Shown piece by piece: positions 63,421-64,000 of a DNA stretch of 64,000 nucleotides. The notes beneath the pieces were generated by a model. That model was not told the DNA's origin. It made no database searches and was given only the letters and a program-made list of their open reading frames with translations. The stretch lies in the NCBI GenBank assembly GCA_008828725.1, contig MEHQ01000681.1, positions 248,001 through 312,000 of the forward strand, read 5' to 3'. Within the stretch, counting starts at the first letter, position 1. The number at the start of each line of letters is the position of its first letter. The stretch comes from Saccharina japonica. Lineage: Eukaryota; Sar; Phaeophyceae; Laminariales; Laminariaceae. Position numbers and translations under genes: made by a program.

Positions 63421-63602
63421 ATTACGGGGGACCATAGTAAATACTAGTAAATAGAGCCTACGGTACACACAAAATCCTATACAATTTCCTATTGTACTCG
63501 TAACAATATGTAGGTCCTATTTACTAGTGTTTACTATGGTCTGTTGTACTCGTAACAATATTTAGGTCCTATTTACTAGTGTTTACTATTCTCCCCCGTA
63601 AT
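63421..63602. mobile_element. Mariner-like MITE (TTACGGGGG family), best copy
   Basis: The ends TTACGGGGG and CCCCCGTAA are exact inverted repeats, flanked by TA on both sides as expected for Tc1/mariner elements. The longer ends (ACCATAGTAAATACTAGTAA against TTTACTAGTGTTTACTATTC) are imperfectly complementary. About 180 bp, no coding capacity. Confidence 0.6.
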
Positions 63603-64000
63603 AGTAGTTTAGACTACATTTTTGTTTTGTTTTTTCCCTTTCCAAACGCTTGAGCCTGCGCCTACTGGTATATGTTCCTGTGATAAAGCTAGGTATAAGA
63701 GGACAGGGTATCCCTAACCAGGTCAGCCTATGGAACGGGTACTCGTTGGTACTCACGTGTGTTGTTTGCTTAGAGATAGAAGAAGAGCAGCTCTATTCCT
63801 TTTCCTGTGATGAACGACTGAAAGACAGGTGAGATGGCCAAATGCCATCTGGGAACCATCCCCGGTTCCCACATAAGATACGCCTCCCAAGTACTACCAA
63901 TACGGTTCTTATACATGATACCAGGTATTTACCAAACGTTTCCACATCATATCAGCAGTACCATAACACTAGCCCACTCTGATGAGCCGTATATGCAGAA
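63603..64000. other. No gene seen to the window edge
   Basis: Only short open frames. A TACCAGGTA word is at 63919-63927. Confidence 0.4.

Overview
The window is a gene-poor, repeat-dense stretch of a eukaryotic nuclear genome. Spliceosomal introns with GT-AG and GC-AG ends, Ala/Gly/Ser-rich proteins, many minisatellites and short inverted-repeat transposons fit a large-genome protist. The mitochondrial carrier protein looks most like those of stramenopiles, so a heterokont alga (brown-alga-like) is my best guess; this is inference, held with low to moderate confidence.

Only one gene is identifiable with confidence: a mitochondrial tricarboxylate/citrate carrier (SLC25A1/CTP type) on the + strand. 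It is spread over about 21 kb (23802-44729). Six coding pieces are seen: exon 1 (23802-23900, GC donor), an 18-nt microexon (36338-36355) that restores the first carrier signature motif, and exons at 37868-38038, 40574-40777, 42293-42499 and 44589-44729. All junctions are phase 0. About 11 residues between the fourth and fifth pieces are not found; the fourth piece runs into an 18-G tract and a dispersed repeat. A second, unrecognised Gly/Ala/Ser-rich gene is proposed at 7695-13383 (three phase-0 exons, one WD40-like segment).

Layout: 1-1075 degenerate minisatellite; 1.1-7.3 kb repeats and no gene; 7.7-13.4 kb the Gly/Ala-rich gene; 13.5-23.7 kb repeats, including a 1.1 kb array of 21-bp units; 23.8-44.7 kb the carrier gene. 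Its 12.4 kb first intron holds a duplicated SINE-like retroposon and three hAT-like elements, each with a perfect 8-bp target-site duplication and each stuffed with its own repeat motif. 44.7-49.5 kb has MITEs and short repeats. 49.5-56.8 kb is a large palindrome: two ~2.6 kb inverted arms around a ~970 bp spacer that is itself a direct copy of sequence left of the palindrome. Each arm carries two divergently oriented paralogous ORFs of an unrecognised basic protein family. 56.8-64 kb has a smaller inverted composite repeat and mariner-like MITEs.

The most unusual signals are the microexon/GC-AG giant intron, the family of repeat-stuffed hAT-like elements, the palindrome with its paralogous ORF pair, and a near-palindromic 9-mer (TACCWGGTA) found at 24 places, far above chance.
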